The translations under genes and the position numbers were made by a program. A DNA stretch of 64,000 nucleotides from positions 124,001 through 188,000 of the forward strand of contig NZ_JAMWZB010000003.1 in assembly GCF_024305035.1 (NCBI RefSeq), given 5' to 3'. Below are positions 36,888 to 44,850 of this stretch, in pieces. Position 1 is the stretch's first letter; each line of letters starts with the position of its first letter. This DNA comes from Algoriphagus sp. (GTDB lineage Bacteria > Bacteroidota > Bacteroidia > Cytophagales > Cyclobacteriaceae). The notes under the pieces are model-generated. The model did no database searches. It worked only from the letters and a program-made list of their open reading frames with translations, and was not told the DNA's origin.

Positions 36888-37343
36888 TTAAATTGTGTAA
36901 GGCAAAAATTCACTCACATTTCCCCCATATCGGTGAACTTCACGGATCACCGTTGAGCTTATTGCCGCGTAATGAGGGGAAGTGATGAGAAATACCGTTT
37001 CCAGATTTTCATTGAGATATCGGTTCATCTGGCTAATCGTGTTTTCGTATTCAAAGTCGGTGGTATTTCGTAAACCTCTGATTAAAAAACCGGCTTCATG
37101 CTTTTTTGCCAGTGTGGAGGTCAGTTCATTGTATACAATGACTTTTACTCTAGGCTCTTCAGAATAAACAGATTTGATTTTCTCCACCATCAAGTCGATA
37201 TCAAAATATCGGTTCTTTTTTGTGGAATTGTAGCCGATACCAATGAGGACTTCATCAAAAATCTCCAGACTTCTCATCACAATATCGTGGTGCCCCATGG
37301 TGTAGGGGTCGAATGAACCGGGAAATATTGCCGTTTTTTTCAT
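36888..37343 (-). CDS. coaD: Phosphopantetheine adenylyltransferase
   Basis: 151 residues, family length about 160. It begins KKTAIFPGSFDPYTMGHHDIVMRS with the TxGHxD nucleotidyltransferase motif, and ends with the ISSTVIREV segment in which ISSTxxR binds the phosphates. It forms dephospho-CoA from phosphopantetheine and ATP. Unusually, its start codon overlaps the TGA of an upstream 30-codon ORF that is itself a member of an 89-bp tandem repeat (37340-37582). Confidence 0.96.
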   Translation of the reverse strand: MKKTAIFPGSFDPYTMGHHDIVMRSLEIFDEVLIGIGYNSTKKNRYFDIDLMVEKIKSVYSEEPRVKVIVYNELTSTLAKKHEAGFLIRGLRNTTDFEYENTISQMNRYLNENLETVFLITSPHYAAISSTVIREVHRYGGNVSEFLPYTI

Positions 37344-37432
37344 CTGATTATAATTTGTTCTTCAGCGGTCAGATGGAATCTCGCAATTCTAATCATCCCT
37401 CTGTGTGTCGCTTTAGTCATGCTCGATTTCAT
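37340..37432 (-). CDS. Small ORF A, 30 codons, overlapping the coaD start
   Basis: Reads ATG (37432-37430) to TGA (37342-37340); the TGA shares its TG with the coaD ATG, giving the coupling sequence ATGA. The peptide starts MKSSMTKATHR and continues with the core GMIRIARFH-L-TAEEQII. It is basic and 30 residues long. Its paralogue ORF B lies directly upstream with the same core. It may be a leader peptide that couples translation into coaD, or the coding reading may be a by-product of a repeated RNA or DNA element. Confidence 0.5.
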   Translation of the reverse strand: MKSSMTKATHRGMIRIARFHLTAEEQIIIR

Positions 37433-37563
37433 CTGTATATAATTTGTTCTTCAGCGGTCATATGAAATCTCGCAATTCTAATCATCCCGGTGTGTGACGG
37501 GTACGTCGTGCTCGATTTCATAGGTTTATAATTGTTTTTCAGAGGTCAATTGAAATCTCAAAG
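37341..37563. repeat. 89-bp tandem direct repeat, two full copies and a partial third
   Basis: Copy 1 is 37341-37429, copy 2 is 37430-37518, and the start of a third is 37519 to about 37563. Copies 1 and 2 differ at about a dozen positions. In copy 2 the termini of the structured part are inverted (ATGAAATC at 37473-37480 and GATTTCAT at 37514-37521), with an inner CCCG/CGGG pair around 37487-37502, so it can also fold. There are no spacers, so it is not a CRISPR. The period of 89 equals a 93-base ORF minus the 4-base overlap. Confidence 0.9.
37429..37521 (-). CDS. Small ORF B, 30 codons, overlapping the start of ORF A
   Basis: Reads ATG (37521-37519) to TGA (37431-37429), overlapping the ORF A ATG in the same ATGA manner. 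The peptide starts MKSSTTYPSHT and shares GMIRIARFH-M-TAEEQII with ORF A; the differences lie mainly in residues 5-11 and in the penultimate residue. One of the changes inside the core is silent (TTT/TTC) and one conservative (Met/Leu). No known family is recognised. Confidence 0.5.
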   Translation of the reverse strand: MKSSTTYPSHTGMIRIARFHMTAEEQIIYR

Positions 37564-37582
37564 ACTTGATGGTCAACCCCAT
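37526..37582 (-). pseudogene. Degenerate third copy of the small ORF (ORF C)
   Basis: An 18-codon frame, ATG at 37582 and TAA at 37528-37526, ends 4 bp before ORF B. Its peptide MGLTIKSLRFQLTSEKQL aligns with the conserved core of A and B (RF-H/Q-M/L-T-A/S-E-E/K-Q), with an early stop. It looks like a worn-out or diverged copy. Confidence 0.35.
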
Positions 37583-37616
37583 ATTTGAAATTTTTTTTGT
37601 CCCAGCCTTTGCTGAA

Positions 37617-38435
37617 TTAGTCAAATTGCCAATAAACTTCAAAAAATCCCAAGTCCTTTAAATGCTTAAATCCATGTGAATAATTTTGATTAGCATGAGG
37701 AGTTAGAATACGGAAATTATGAAAGTAAGCTTTCCCCCATTCTTCGGTAATAGCGGATTTAGTGGGGACACCAAAGATCGTAACTCGCACATGGTTTCGA
37801 TCATAGTTTAATTGCTTGATCAGGATCATCGCGTATTTTAGAATATCTTCTTTCTGATCAATTTCAAAAAGGTTAAAAGTACTCAGCTCCTGGTCTGTGA
37901 AGGCGGCAAGGTAGCAGTGGTTTCCGATTAAGTTGATTAAAATTTCCTGTCCAATAAGATTGAAGCGCTCTTTAAATAAATACGATAAAAAGGAACAGGC
38001 TCCATGATGAAAGCTTAAATCACTGAACCGGGCTTGCAGGTGCTTTTTGATTTTCTCCTCGACGAAGGAGACGATTTGCAAGTTGTTGCTATCTAATGGG
38101 GTATTAAAGTAGTGTGGGTTTTCCGGGAGTTCGGTTGAAAATCGGAGAAAATTTGATTCATTTCCTGCTGAGAAAAGTACTCCGGGAACAAGACTGAATT
38201 CCTTTCGATGGAGGTAGATTTTACAGGGTACGTCCACTTTCATGAGCGGGTCTGTAAAAATCATTTCATCGACCACCTGGTTTTTGAATTCAGGGTAAAA
38301 ATGGATTCCAATGTTTGCCTGATTTTTATCTTTTGCAAAAATGATTAATGAATCGGGATATAAAAAAAGTGATAAGCTCGCTGTATCTTCTACATCAAAC
38401 TTATCACTTTTAAATACGTTGAGTCGGTTTTCCAA
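37617..38435 (-). CDS. DUF3822 family protein
   Basis: 272 residues. This family is Bacteroidota-specific and typically lies near coaD; it has an actin/ASKHA-like predicted fold in some analyses, but no proven function. Seen features: SLFLYPDSLIIFAKD, KIYLHRKEFSLVPGVLF and a late HVRVTIFGV strand. The start is uncertain: no ATG is available and the frame begins at a TTG at 38435, 14 bp after the upstream stop; ATT just before it is another option. It lies upstream of the small-ORF repeat and coaD. Confidence 0.8.
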   Translation of the reverse strand: MENRLNVFKSDKFDVEDTASLSLFLYPDSLIIFAKDKNQANIGIHFYPEFKNQVVDEMIFTDPLMKVDVPCKIYLHRKEFSLVPGVLFSAGNESNFLRFSTELPENPHYFNTPLDSNNLQIVSFVEEKIKKHLQARFSDLSFHHGACSFLSYLFKERFNLIGQEILINLIGNHCYLAAFTDQELSTFNLFEIDQKEDILKYAMILIKQLNYDRNHVRVTIFGVPTKSAITEEWGKAYFHNFRILTPHANQNYSHGFKHLKDLGFFEVYWQFD

Positions 38436-38448
38436 AATCGGAAAGGGG

Positions 38449-39030
38449 TTATTTCCAGTTACCTTCGGTGGAGGCGTCTGTTCTAGACCCTACTCTCAAG
38501 GCCTTCTCATTATTATTCAGTCTTCTTTCAGGATTGATCGGAGAAGGGTCTCTGATTTCGAAAACATTCACCTCATAGCTATTGCGCTCAATTCTATCGG
38601 CAAAGAATTCAAACATTTTCCCACCAGAACCGGGGACTACCGCTAATCGCTCCAGATCAAAATCTGGATATTTTCGCTCATTGAAAAGTGAATCAATTAC
38701 CGAAACCGAACCTAAGGTGTCAAAAGTTACCGTAGTCTCTTCTTTTCCATAATCCAAAAGCTTGGTGGTTTCAAGACGCTCGACTAACCAGATTTCACCT
38801 TCTTGAATAAAGTTTTTCAGCGAATCCCAGTTGTCGGCGTATTTTCCATTAGAGGCTTCGTACGCTAGCTGAGCATCTCTAAGCATTTGAAGCTTTTCGA
38901 TAATGGCACTTTCTATCAATGCAATTCTCTTTTCTTTCTCTACTACATCATCTACACCTTTCCATAGGAAGTAGCCAAGGCCTATTGCGACCAGAAAGAA
39001 TACAATGGATAATACTTTTGATAAATTCAT
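38449..39030 (-). CDS. Membrane-anchored hypothetical protein
   Basis: 193 residues with one N-terminal membrane segment (VLSIVFFLVAIGLGYFLW) and a periplasmic part. After the helix comes a short coiled region (KEKRIALIESAIIEKLQMLRDAQLAYEASNGKYADNWDSL) similar to the start of pilin-like or type II secretion pseudopilin proteins, but there is no prepilin peptidase site. It is conserved in appearance among Cytophagales. It precedes DUF3822 by 14 bp and is probably co-transcribed with it. Confidence 0.65.
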   Translation of the reverse strand: MNLSKVLSIVFFLVAIGLGYFLWKGVDDVVEKEKRIALIESAIIEKLQMLRDAQLAYEASNGKYADNWDSLKNFIQEGEIWLVERLETTKLLDYGKEETTVTFDTLGSVSVIDSLFNERKYPDFDLERLAVVPGSGGKMFEFFADRIERNSYEVNVFEIRDPSPINPERRLNNNEKALRVGSRTDASTEGNWK

Positions 39031-39079
39031 TTTGTTGGATTTTTTAAATCTGGGTAAGGTTGAAGGTTTTTAAAACGTG

Positions 39080-39589
39080 CTATTTTAGGTATTTATTTTC
39101 AAAATTAAAATATCCTTTCCACATTCCTAAGTCTTCAAAGGAATTTATTCCCCAAAAGATTTGATGAACTGACGCATTTGGCAATGAACGGAGCTCTTCA
39201 AGTGACATCCATTTTAGTTCCCGTAATATTTGCTCATTTTTGGTAAACTCCGGATCCCATCCCAAATGAGGTTCACCCACGGACCGTTCCACTTCAAAAA
39301 ATAGCTCAATGGCATGGAGAGGTGATTCTAAAAATTCATGTACGAACAGGAGTTTGCCTATTTGGATTTCGAGCCCTATTTCCTCTTGAAACTCCCGCTT
39401 TAAATTTTGTTTTGCGTTGCTTCCAAATTTCATTCCTCCGCCGGGGACGGACCAAAAATCACTTTGATCACCCATTTGGTGATTGATCATGAGAATTTTC
39501 TCCTCCTGAATCAACACTCCGTTTACACGGGTTCGAAGTCGATTACCGAATTTTGCGGCGATTTTATTGCCAATTTTGTCTGGGGACAT
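39080..39589 (-). CDS. NUDIX hydrolase
   Basis: 169 residues. The Nudix box is GGGMKFGSNAKQNLKREFQEEIGLE, with the key GX5EX7REUXEEXGU positions partly changed: the first Glu is replaced by Ser/Asn (GSNAKQN), while REFQEEIGLE is intact. The family usually hydrolyses nucleotide sugars, (d)NTPs or ADP-ribose. It is divergent from the helicase gene with only 14 bp between starts, so the promoters must overlap the coding regions. Confidence 0.8.
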   Translation of the reverse strand: MSPDKIGNKIAAKFGNRLRTRVNGVLIQEEKILMINHQMGDQSDFWSVPGGGMKFGSNAKQNLKREFQEEIGLEIQIGKLLFVHEFLESPLHAIELFFEVERSVGEPHLGWDPEFTKNEQILRELKWMSLEELRSLPNASVHQIFWGINSFEDLGMWKGYFNFENKYLK

Positions 39590-39603
39590 GTACTTTCGTT
39601 GCT

Positions 39604-41028
39604 ATGGGTAAAGATAGGAAGCTCGTCGTGAAGCCGTGTGAATTGATGCGGAAATATTTTCCCTTTCAGCCAACACTCGGTCAATCTACATTTTTTGATC
39701 AGATGAATGACTTTTTGGCACTCAAACCTGAAGATAAACCCACTTTTGTATTACGGGGTTATGCCGGTACAGGGAAAACTTCGGTGATTTCTGCTTTGGT
39801 TCAGACCTTGCCCAAACTTGACCTTCGATCATTGCTTCTTGCTCCTACAGGCCGTGCAGCTAAAGTAATGAGCAATTACAGCGGGAGAGGAGCCTATACG
39901 ATTCATAAAATCATCTATAAACCTAAAGGAGATCCAGGGACTTTAGGTGGTGGATTTATTCTTCAACGCAATTACTATAAAAACACCGTTTTTATAATAG
40001 ATGAATCTTCCATGCTGGCCGATGACGGTGGAATGTCGGGAAATTTGCTAGGAGATGTGATCCAGTTTGTTTTTGGAGGGGAAAATAATAAGCTTTTATT
40101 TGTAGGAGATACCGCACAGCTCCCTCCTGTGGGTAGTGAATATAGTCCGGCCTTAGAAGCGGGATATTTGTTGCGGCACTTTCGGCTCAAAGCAGAACAG
40201 GTAGAGCTAACCGAGGTGATGCGACAGCGACTGGAGTCTGGAATTCTTTTTAATGCGACAGCACTGAGGTCACTTTTACTTCAGGAAAATCCTAGCATCA
40301 AATTTAAAACTGCCGGATTCAACGATGTGTATAAAATGACGGGGGAACGGCTGGAGGATGGTTTGCGCTATGCTTACGATAAATTTGGTACAGATAACAC
40401 GGTCATTATCACTCGGTCCAATAAGACTGCAGTGCAGTACAACCTCTATATCCGTAGAGTGATTCACTTTTTTGAGGATGAAATCAGTACAGCAGATTTG
40501 TTGATGATTGTAAAAAATAACTATACCTACATGGCGGATTCAGAAAAGGTGAATTTCCTTGCCAATGGGGACATGGTGGAGGTGATGAAAATTCGGAATT
40601 TTGAAGAGCTCTACGGACTTCGGTTTGCAACCTTGGAACTTCGTCTACTCGATTATCCTCAAGAAGCTCACTTTGAAGCCAAAGTGATATTGGACACGCT
40701 GTATTCATCAAGCCCCGCATTGAGCCGTGAGCAGTACCGGAATTTGTATGAGCAAGTCGCTCAGGATTATGCGGATGTAGAGAAAAAGACCGAGCGATTG
40801 GAGCTCATTCGGAAAGATCCCTATTTGAATGCCCTTCAGGTTAAATTTGCCTATGCACTCACTTGCCATAAAGCCCAAGGTGGACAGTGGCAGGCAGTTT
40901 TTGTAGACCAAGGCTATTTACCGGAAGATCAGCTGGATCGAGATTTTATCCGATGGCTTTACACCGCGGTGACTCGCTCTTCTGAAGAGCTTTATTTGCT
41001 CAATTTCTCTCCGCAGTTTTTTGGTTAG
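39604..41028 (+). CDS. RecD-like superfamily 1 DNA helicase
   Basis: 474 residues from the ATG at 39604; the longer frame from 39553 overlaps the NUDIX start. Walker A is LRGYAGTGKTS; motif II is FIIDESSML; motif III LLFVGDTAQLPPVGSEYSP; motif VI VDQGYLPEDQLDRDFIRWLYTAVTRSSEELYL with the arginine finger. KFAYALTCHKAQGGQW is the UvrD_C2-type strand. It is an ATP-dependent 5'-3' helicase of the RecD/Dda group, stand-alone without RecB or RecC in the window. The role in repair or replication is inferred. Confidence 0.9.
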   Translation: MGKDRKLVVKPCELMRKYFPFQPTLGQSTFFDQMNDFLALKPEDKPTFVLRGYAGTGKTSVISALVQTLPKLDLRSLLLAPTGRAAKVMSNYSGRGAYTIHKIIYKPKGDPGTLGGGFILQRNYYKNTVFIIDESSMLADDGGMSGNLLGDVIQFVFGGENNKLLFVGDTAQLPPVGSEYSPALEAGYLLRHFRLKAEQVELTEVMRQRLESGILFNATALRSLLLQENPSIKFKTAGFNDVYKMTGERLEDGLRYAYDKFGTDNTVIITRSNKTAVQYNLYIRRVIHFFEDEISTADLLMIVKNNYTYMADSEKVNFLANGDMVEVMKIRNFEELYGLRFATLELRLLDYPQEAHFEAKVILDTLYSSSPALSREQYRNLYEQVAQDYADVEKKTERLELIRKDPYLNALQVKFAYALTCHKAQGGQWQAVFVDQGYLPEDQLDRDFIRWLYTAVTRSSEELYLLNFSPQFFG

Positions 41029-41179
41029 GAAGGGTACAGACCTACCTAATTAAAATTTTTGATAAGTTTACCAAGACGAAAAAGTAACCTTGGCAAGGTA
41101 TTTTCAGTATAGCTACTGAATTTGAGTTTTGAACTTGATTGAAAAAATTCAATATTTGAAATCAGTAACCAACAAGACC

Positions 41180-41575
41180 ATGAAAAAAATAGGATTAATC
41201 TTCGGTGTTTTGATGATGATGTTCTCTGTACAGGCTTTTGCCCAGACAGAAAATAGTGCAGAAATCACATTTAAAGAAAAGTCGGTGGACTTTGGAGACA
41301 TCAAGCAAGGCGATAAGGTATCCCATACCTTTGAATTGACCAATACGGGAAAAGTACCCTTGGTGATTTCCAACGTAGCAGCTACTTGCGGTTGTACGGT
41401 GCCGAGCTGGCCAAAGGAGCCCGTCGCTCCTGGAGCGAAAGCTGAAATTCAAGTTTCCTTTAATTCGGCAGGAAAAATGGGTAAGCAAAATTCGGTGGTA
41501 AGAATTTATTCCAATGCTTCCGAGCCAATCGAAAAAGTCTCATTGATTTCAAACGTTTTACCCAAAACAAAATAA
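41180..41575 (+). CDS. DUF1573 exported protein
   Basis: 131 residues from the ATG at 41180 opening a signal peptide (KKIGLIFGVLMMMFSVQAFAQ). The mature part is one Ig-like DUF1573 domain: ITFKEKSVDFGDIKQGDKVSHTFELTNTGKVPLVISNVAATCGCTVPSWPKEPVAPG with the conserved CGC. Common in Bacteroidota, often in several copies; proposed to be periplasmic or surface associated, function unknown. A T-rich hairpin follows. Confidence 0.9.
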   Translation: MKKIGLIFGVLMMMFSVQAFAQTENSAEITFKEKSVDFGDIKQGDKVSHTFELTNTGKVPLVISNVAATCGCTVPSWPKEPVAPGAKAEIQVSFNSAGKMGKQNSVVRIYSNASEPIEKVSLISNVLPKTK

Positions 41576-41598
41576 GTTAAAACAGCATGATATGCGAT

Positions 41599-41629
41599 AA
41601 ACCTGTCTTAACCTTGGCAGGTTTTTTTT
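41599..41629 (+). terminator. Terminator after the DUF1573 gene
   Basis: AAACCTG and CAGGTTT (about 41599-41605 and 41618-41624) with a 12-base loop, followed by a run of T. Confidence 0.75.
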
Positions 41630-41651
41630 ATAACCTAAATTCTTAAATCAG

Positions 41652-42398
41652 ATGGAAATATTTCTCCTTTCAGAAACTTGGATTGCCTTATTGACACTGA
41701 CCTTTTTAGAGATCGTCCTTGGGGTGGATAATATTATTTTTATTTCGATTGTGTCCAATAAGCTCCCGGAGGTTGAGCAGCCCAAAGCACGAAATTTAGG
41801 GTTGGCTTTGGCATTACTATTTAGAATTGGGCTGTTGTTAGGAATTTCCTTCATTGTGAAGTTTACCAATCCCCTGTTTAGCGTTTTTGAACATGATTTT
41901 AGCGGAAGGGATTTAATTCTTTTGGTGGGCGGAGTTTTTTTATTGTTTAAGTCCACCTTGGAAATTCACCATAAAATGGAAGGAGATCCGCAGGAGATCA
42001 AGGCCAATTCTACCAAAAGTTTTAAATCCGTTATTCTTCAAATCGTTATGTTGGATATCATTTTTTCATTTGACAGTATCCTCACCGCAGTTGGGTTAGT
42101 GGATCATGTCCTGATCATGATTATAGCGGTAGTGATTTCTTTGGGAATCATGATGGCTTTTGCAGGTAAAATCAGTCGATTTATCAACCAAAATCCAACT
42201 TTGCAGATTTTGGCACTTTCCTTCTTGATCTTGATCGGTTTTATGCTCATGATCGAAGGCTTCCATTTTGAAGTGCCCAAAGGTTACATTTATTTCGCCG
42301 TGTTCTTTTCGCTTGCCGTAGAGTTGATCAATATGCGAGTCCGAAAGAAATCTGCCCATCCGGTGGAATTAAAACCAAGAATAAAGGAAGAAGATTAA
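41652..42398 (+). CDS. TerC-family integral membrane protein
   Basis: 248 residues with seven hydrophobic segments and the TerC hallmark FLEIVLGVDNIIFISIVSNKLP and the second acidic helix IVMLDIIFSFDSILTAVGLVD; the paired Asp/Asn residues are thought to bind a metal, and relatives act in manganese efflux or metal loading of exported enzymes. Tellurite resistance is a historical name. It is followed by a terminator hairpin that is only 14 bp from the next start codon. Confidence 0.88.
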   Translation: MEIFLLSETWIALLTLTFLEIVLGVDNIIFISIVSNKLPEVEQPKARNLGLALALLFRIGLLLGISFIVKFTNPLFSVFEHDFSGRDLILLVGGVFLLFKSTLEIHHKMEGDPQEIKANSTKSFKSVILQIVMLDIIFSFDSILTAVGLVDHVLIMIIAVVISLGIMMAFAGKISRFINQNPTLQILALSFLILIGFMLMIEGFHFEVPKGYIYFAVFFSLAVELINMRVRKKSAHPVELKPRIKEED

Positions 42399-42403
42399 AA
42401 TTG

Positions 42404-42432
42404 AACCCCGGGTTAGTATTCGGGGTTTTTTC
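42404..42432 (+). terminator. Terminator between terC and the ABC exporter gene
   Basis: AACCCCG (42404-42410) and CGGGGTT (42421-42427), loop of ten, followed by T run to about 42431. The next gene begins at 42446, so there is no room for a separate promoter after it except within the hairpin. Confidence 0.8.
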
Positions 42433-42445
42433 ATTTTTAAGACTT

Positions 42446-44191
42446 ATGGAAAAAAGAAAAGAAGGAAAAGTAAGCATAGGCCAAGTTTTCCAGACGATTA
42501 TCTGGCCTAGGCGAAAGCAATTATTGCTTGGATTGTTTTTGATCATCATCAGCCGCATGGCGGGGTTAATTTTGCCTGGAGCCAGTAAATATTTGGTAGA
42601 TGATGTCATTCCCTCCAATGATCTGGATTTACTCAAATGGCTGATACTTGCTGTGGTTTTGGCTATCGTGATTCAATCGGTTACCTCGTATGCTCTGACT
42701 CAGATTCTTTCTGTGGAGGCTCAAAATCTTATTGCCAAGCTTCGTTCTCGGGTTCAAAGTCACATCATCAAGCTTCCAATTCGGTTTTTTGATAATACCA
42801 AGACCGGGGAGTTGGTTTCAAGGATCATGACAGATGTGGAGGGAGTTCGGAATTTGGTGGGGACAGGGTTTGCTCAAATGATTGGAGGAATTATAACGGC
42901 GGTGATTTCTTTGGTTTTGTTGATCAGTATTAGTCCGATGATGACGCTGTACGTGTTGGTACCGGTGGCAATTTTTGGATTGGTTTCACTCAAAGCCTTT
43001 GGGAAAATTCGGCCCATCTTTCGTGAGCGCGGAAAAATCAATGCGCAAGTGACCGGAAGATTGACCGAGACCTTGGGGGGGATTCGCGTTATCAAAGGAT
43101 TCAATGCGGAGGATCAAGAGATCAAAACTTTTGAGAAAGGAGTCGATGAGCTTTTCCAAAATGTCAAATCAAGTTTGACAGCTACCTCTTTTGTAACCTC
43201 GGCAGGTACACTGCTGCTGGGATTGGCATCGGCCGGCATCATGGGCATCGGCGGCTGGATGATTATGCGTGGTGAAATGACCTTTGGGGATTTTTTGGCC
43301 TTTACGCTTTATTTAGGTTTTATGATTGCTCCCATCGTCCAAATGTCGAATATCGGTTCTCAACTCACCGAGGCTTTTGCCGGTCTGGACCGAACAGAAG
43401 AAATTATGAATACGCCGCTCGAATCCGATGACCGGGAGCGAAGCATAGAGTTGCGGGAGATTAAGGGGGCAATCAAATTTGATCAAGTATCCTTTGCCTA
43501 CGAATCTGGAAAGGAGGTAATTCGTGAAGTGAGTTTTGAAGCTCCTGCCGGCTCGGTGACTGCTTTGGTTGGGACCTCAGGGTCGGGAAAGACGACGATT
43601 GCTGGACTAGCAGCTACCTTTTTAAATCCAGATTCGGGCCAAATTACCCTTGATGGTATTGATCTTCAAAAAGTTACCTTAGAGTCCTTTCGGGCTCAGT
43701 TAGGAGTAGTGTTGCAGGATGACTTTCTTTTTGAGGGAACGATTCGCGAGAATATTTTATTTCCACGTCCTAATGCTGGCGAGGAGCTATTGCAGCAAGC
43801 GGTACACGCAGCTCACGTCCAAGAGTTTACCGATCGGTTTGAAGATGGACTGGATACGCTGATTGGAGAGCGAGGGGTAAAACTCTCAGGGGGACAGCGG
43901 CAACGAATAGCCATTGCACGGGCGATTCTAGCAGATCCTCGGATATTGATTTTAGATGAGGCTACCTCTAATTTGGATACGGAGTCCGAAACGTTGATTC
44001 AGGCAAGTTTGAAAGAGCTAATGAAAGGGCGAACTACCTTTGTCATCGCTCACCGCTTAAGTACCATTAGACAGGCTGATCAGATTTTGGTTATTGAACA
44101 GGGGAAGGTCGTTGAAAGAGGCAAGCACGAAGACCTCATTGCCAAGCAGGGGCGGTATTTTCAATTGTATACCTATCAAGCTCGTATCTAA
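42446..44191 (+). CDS. ABC exporter, membrane-ATPase fusion (MsbA/LmrA type)
   Basis: 581 residues from the ATG at 42446. Six membrane helices cover about 25-310 (TM region with RFFDNTKTGELVSRIMTDVEGVRN, the intracellular coupling helix). The ATPase has Walker A GTSGSGKTT, signature LSGGQRQRIAIARAI and Walker B ILILDEATSNLDTES, with the switch His in AHRLST. It forms a homodimeric exporter in the inner membrane; it could flip a lipid (MsbA) or export drugs. The following gene codes for a NusG paralogue. Confidence 0.9.
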   Translation: MEKRKEGKVSIGQVFQTIIWPRRKQLLLGLFLIIISRMAGLILPGASKYLVDDVIPSNDLDLLKWLILAVVLAIVIQSVTSYALTQILSVEAQNLIAKLRSRVQSHIIKLPIRFFDNTKTGELVSRIMTDVEGVRNLVGTGFAQMIGGIITAVISLVLLISISPMMTLYVLVPVAIFGLVSLKAFGKIRPIFRERGKINAQVTGRLTETLGGIRVIKGFNAEDQEIKTFEKGVDELFQNVKSSLTATSFVTSAGTLLLGLASAGIMGIGGWMIMRGEMTFGDFLAFTLYLGFMIAPIVQMSNIGSQLTEAFAGLDRTEEIMNTPLESDDRERSIELREIKGAIKFDQVSFAYESGKEVIREVSFEAPAGSVTALVGTSGSGKTTIAGLAATFLNPDSGQITLDGIDLQKVTLESFRAQLGVVLQDDFLFEGTIRENILFPRPNAGEELLQQAVHAAHVQEFTDRFEDGLDTLIGERGVKLSGGQRQRIAIARAILADPRILILDEATSNLDTESETLIQASLKELMKGRTTFVIAHRLSTIRQADQILVIEQGKVVERGKHEDLIAKQGRYFQLYTYQARI

Positions 44192-44282
44192 GGACTTGAA
44201 AGTTTTGGAAAGCAAATTGGCTTTATCCACCAATTTTGGTGTAGGATTTGTAATTTTAATGTCCCAAATATAAAAATGGAGC

Positions 44283-44798
44283 ATGAGTGAATTGAAATGG
44301 TACGTGATGTACACTTCATCTAGATCTGAGAAGAAAGTAGCCAAACGATTGAAGGAAAAAGGCTGGGAGGTTTATCTTCCATTGGTCACAGAACTTCGTC
44401 AATGGTCGGATCGCAAAAAGAAAGTGGAACGTCCACTATTTAATGGATATGTGTTTGTTAAAACTCAACGTAATCAACTCTGGGAGTGCCTTCAAGAACC
44501 TGGAGCAGTTAAGTTTGTTCACTTTTCTGGCCAACATGCGACCGTCCGAGAGGAAGATTTGGATACCATAAAGCGTATTGTAGAAACAGGGGTGGCCGTA
44601 GAAACTGACGGGAGTGAAATCGAGCCAGGAGAATTTGTAAAAGTGATTGGTGGACCTTTACAAAACATGGAAGGTGAGGTGATTGAAAAAGGAAACAAAG
44701 ATTACTTTATGATCCGTATTCCGGGAATCTATCAAAATATGCTAATGAGCATTCCCAGGAAATTTTTGGAAGTCTTTCCCAATAAGGTGGAGCCTTGA
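44283..44798 (+). CDS. NusG-family transcription antiterminator, UpxY/LoaP-like
   Basis: 171 residues. The NusG N-terminal domain covers about 5-105 (KWYVMYTSSRSEKKVAKRL, VERPLFNGYVFVK) and a KOW domain lies about 118-160 (PGEFVKVIGGPLQNMEGEVIE). The UpxY proteins of Bacteroides antiterminate capsule operons; this one is not next to a polysaccharide cluster here. The housekeeping NusG is normally beside rplK, so this is a specialised paralogue. It ends in a bidirectional terminator shared with the outer-membrane protein gene. Confidence 0.85.
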   Translation: MSELKWYVMYTSSRSEKKVAKRLKEKGWEVYLPLVTELRQWSDRKKKVERPLFNGYVFVKTQRNQLWECLQEPGAVKFVHFSGQHATVREEDLDTIKRIVETGVAVETDGSEIEPGEFVKVIGGPLQNMEGEVIEKGNKDYFMIRIPGIYQNMLMSIPRKFLEVFPNKVEP

Positions 44799-44808
44799 AA
44801 ATTGCATC

Positions 44809-44850
44809 AAAACTATCCCCTATTCACTTCTGTATCGGGGATAGTTTTAT
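44809..44850. terminator. Bidirectional terminator
   Basis: AAAACTATCCCC (44809-44820) and GGGGATAGTTTT (44837-44848) form a perfect 12-bp stem with a 16-base loop; A and T ends serve both directions. It overlaps the stop codon of the minus-strand outer-membrane protein gene. Confidence 0.85.

Noticed and set aside
37341..37563. CRISPR array
   Set aside because: The repeats are contiguous with no spacers and the unit is 89 bp; no cas genes nearby.
41652..42398. Tellurite resistance locus (TerC, with the TehB-like methyltransferase at 10623)
   Set aside because: The two genes are 30 kb apart, no other ter or teh genes are present, and both families have wider roles than the names suggest.
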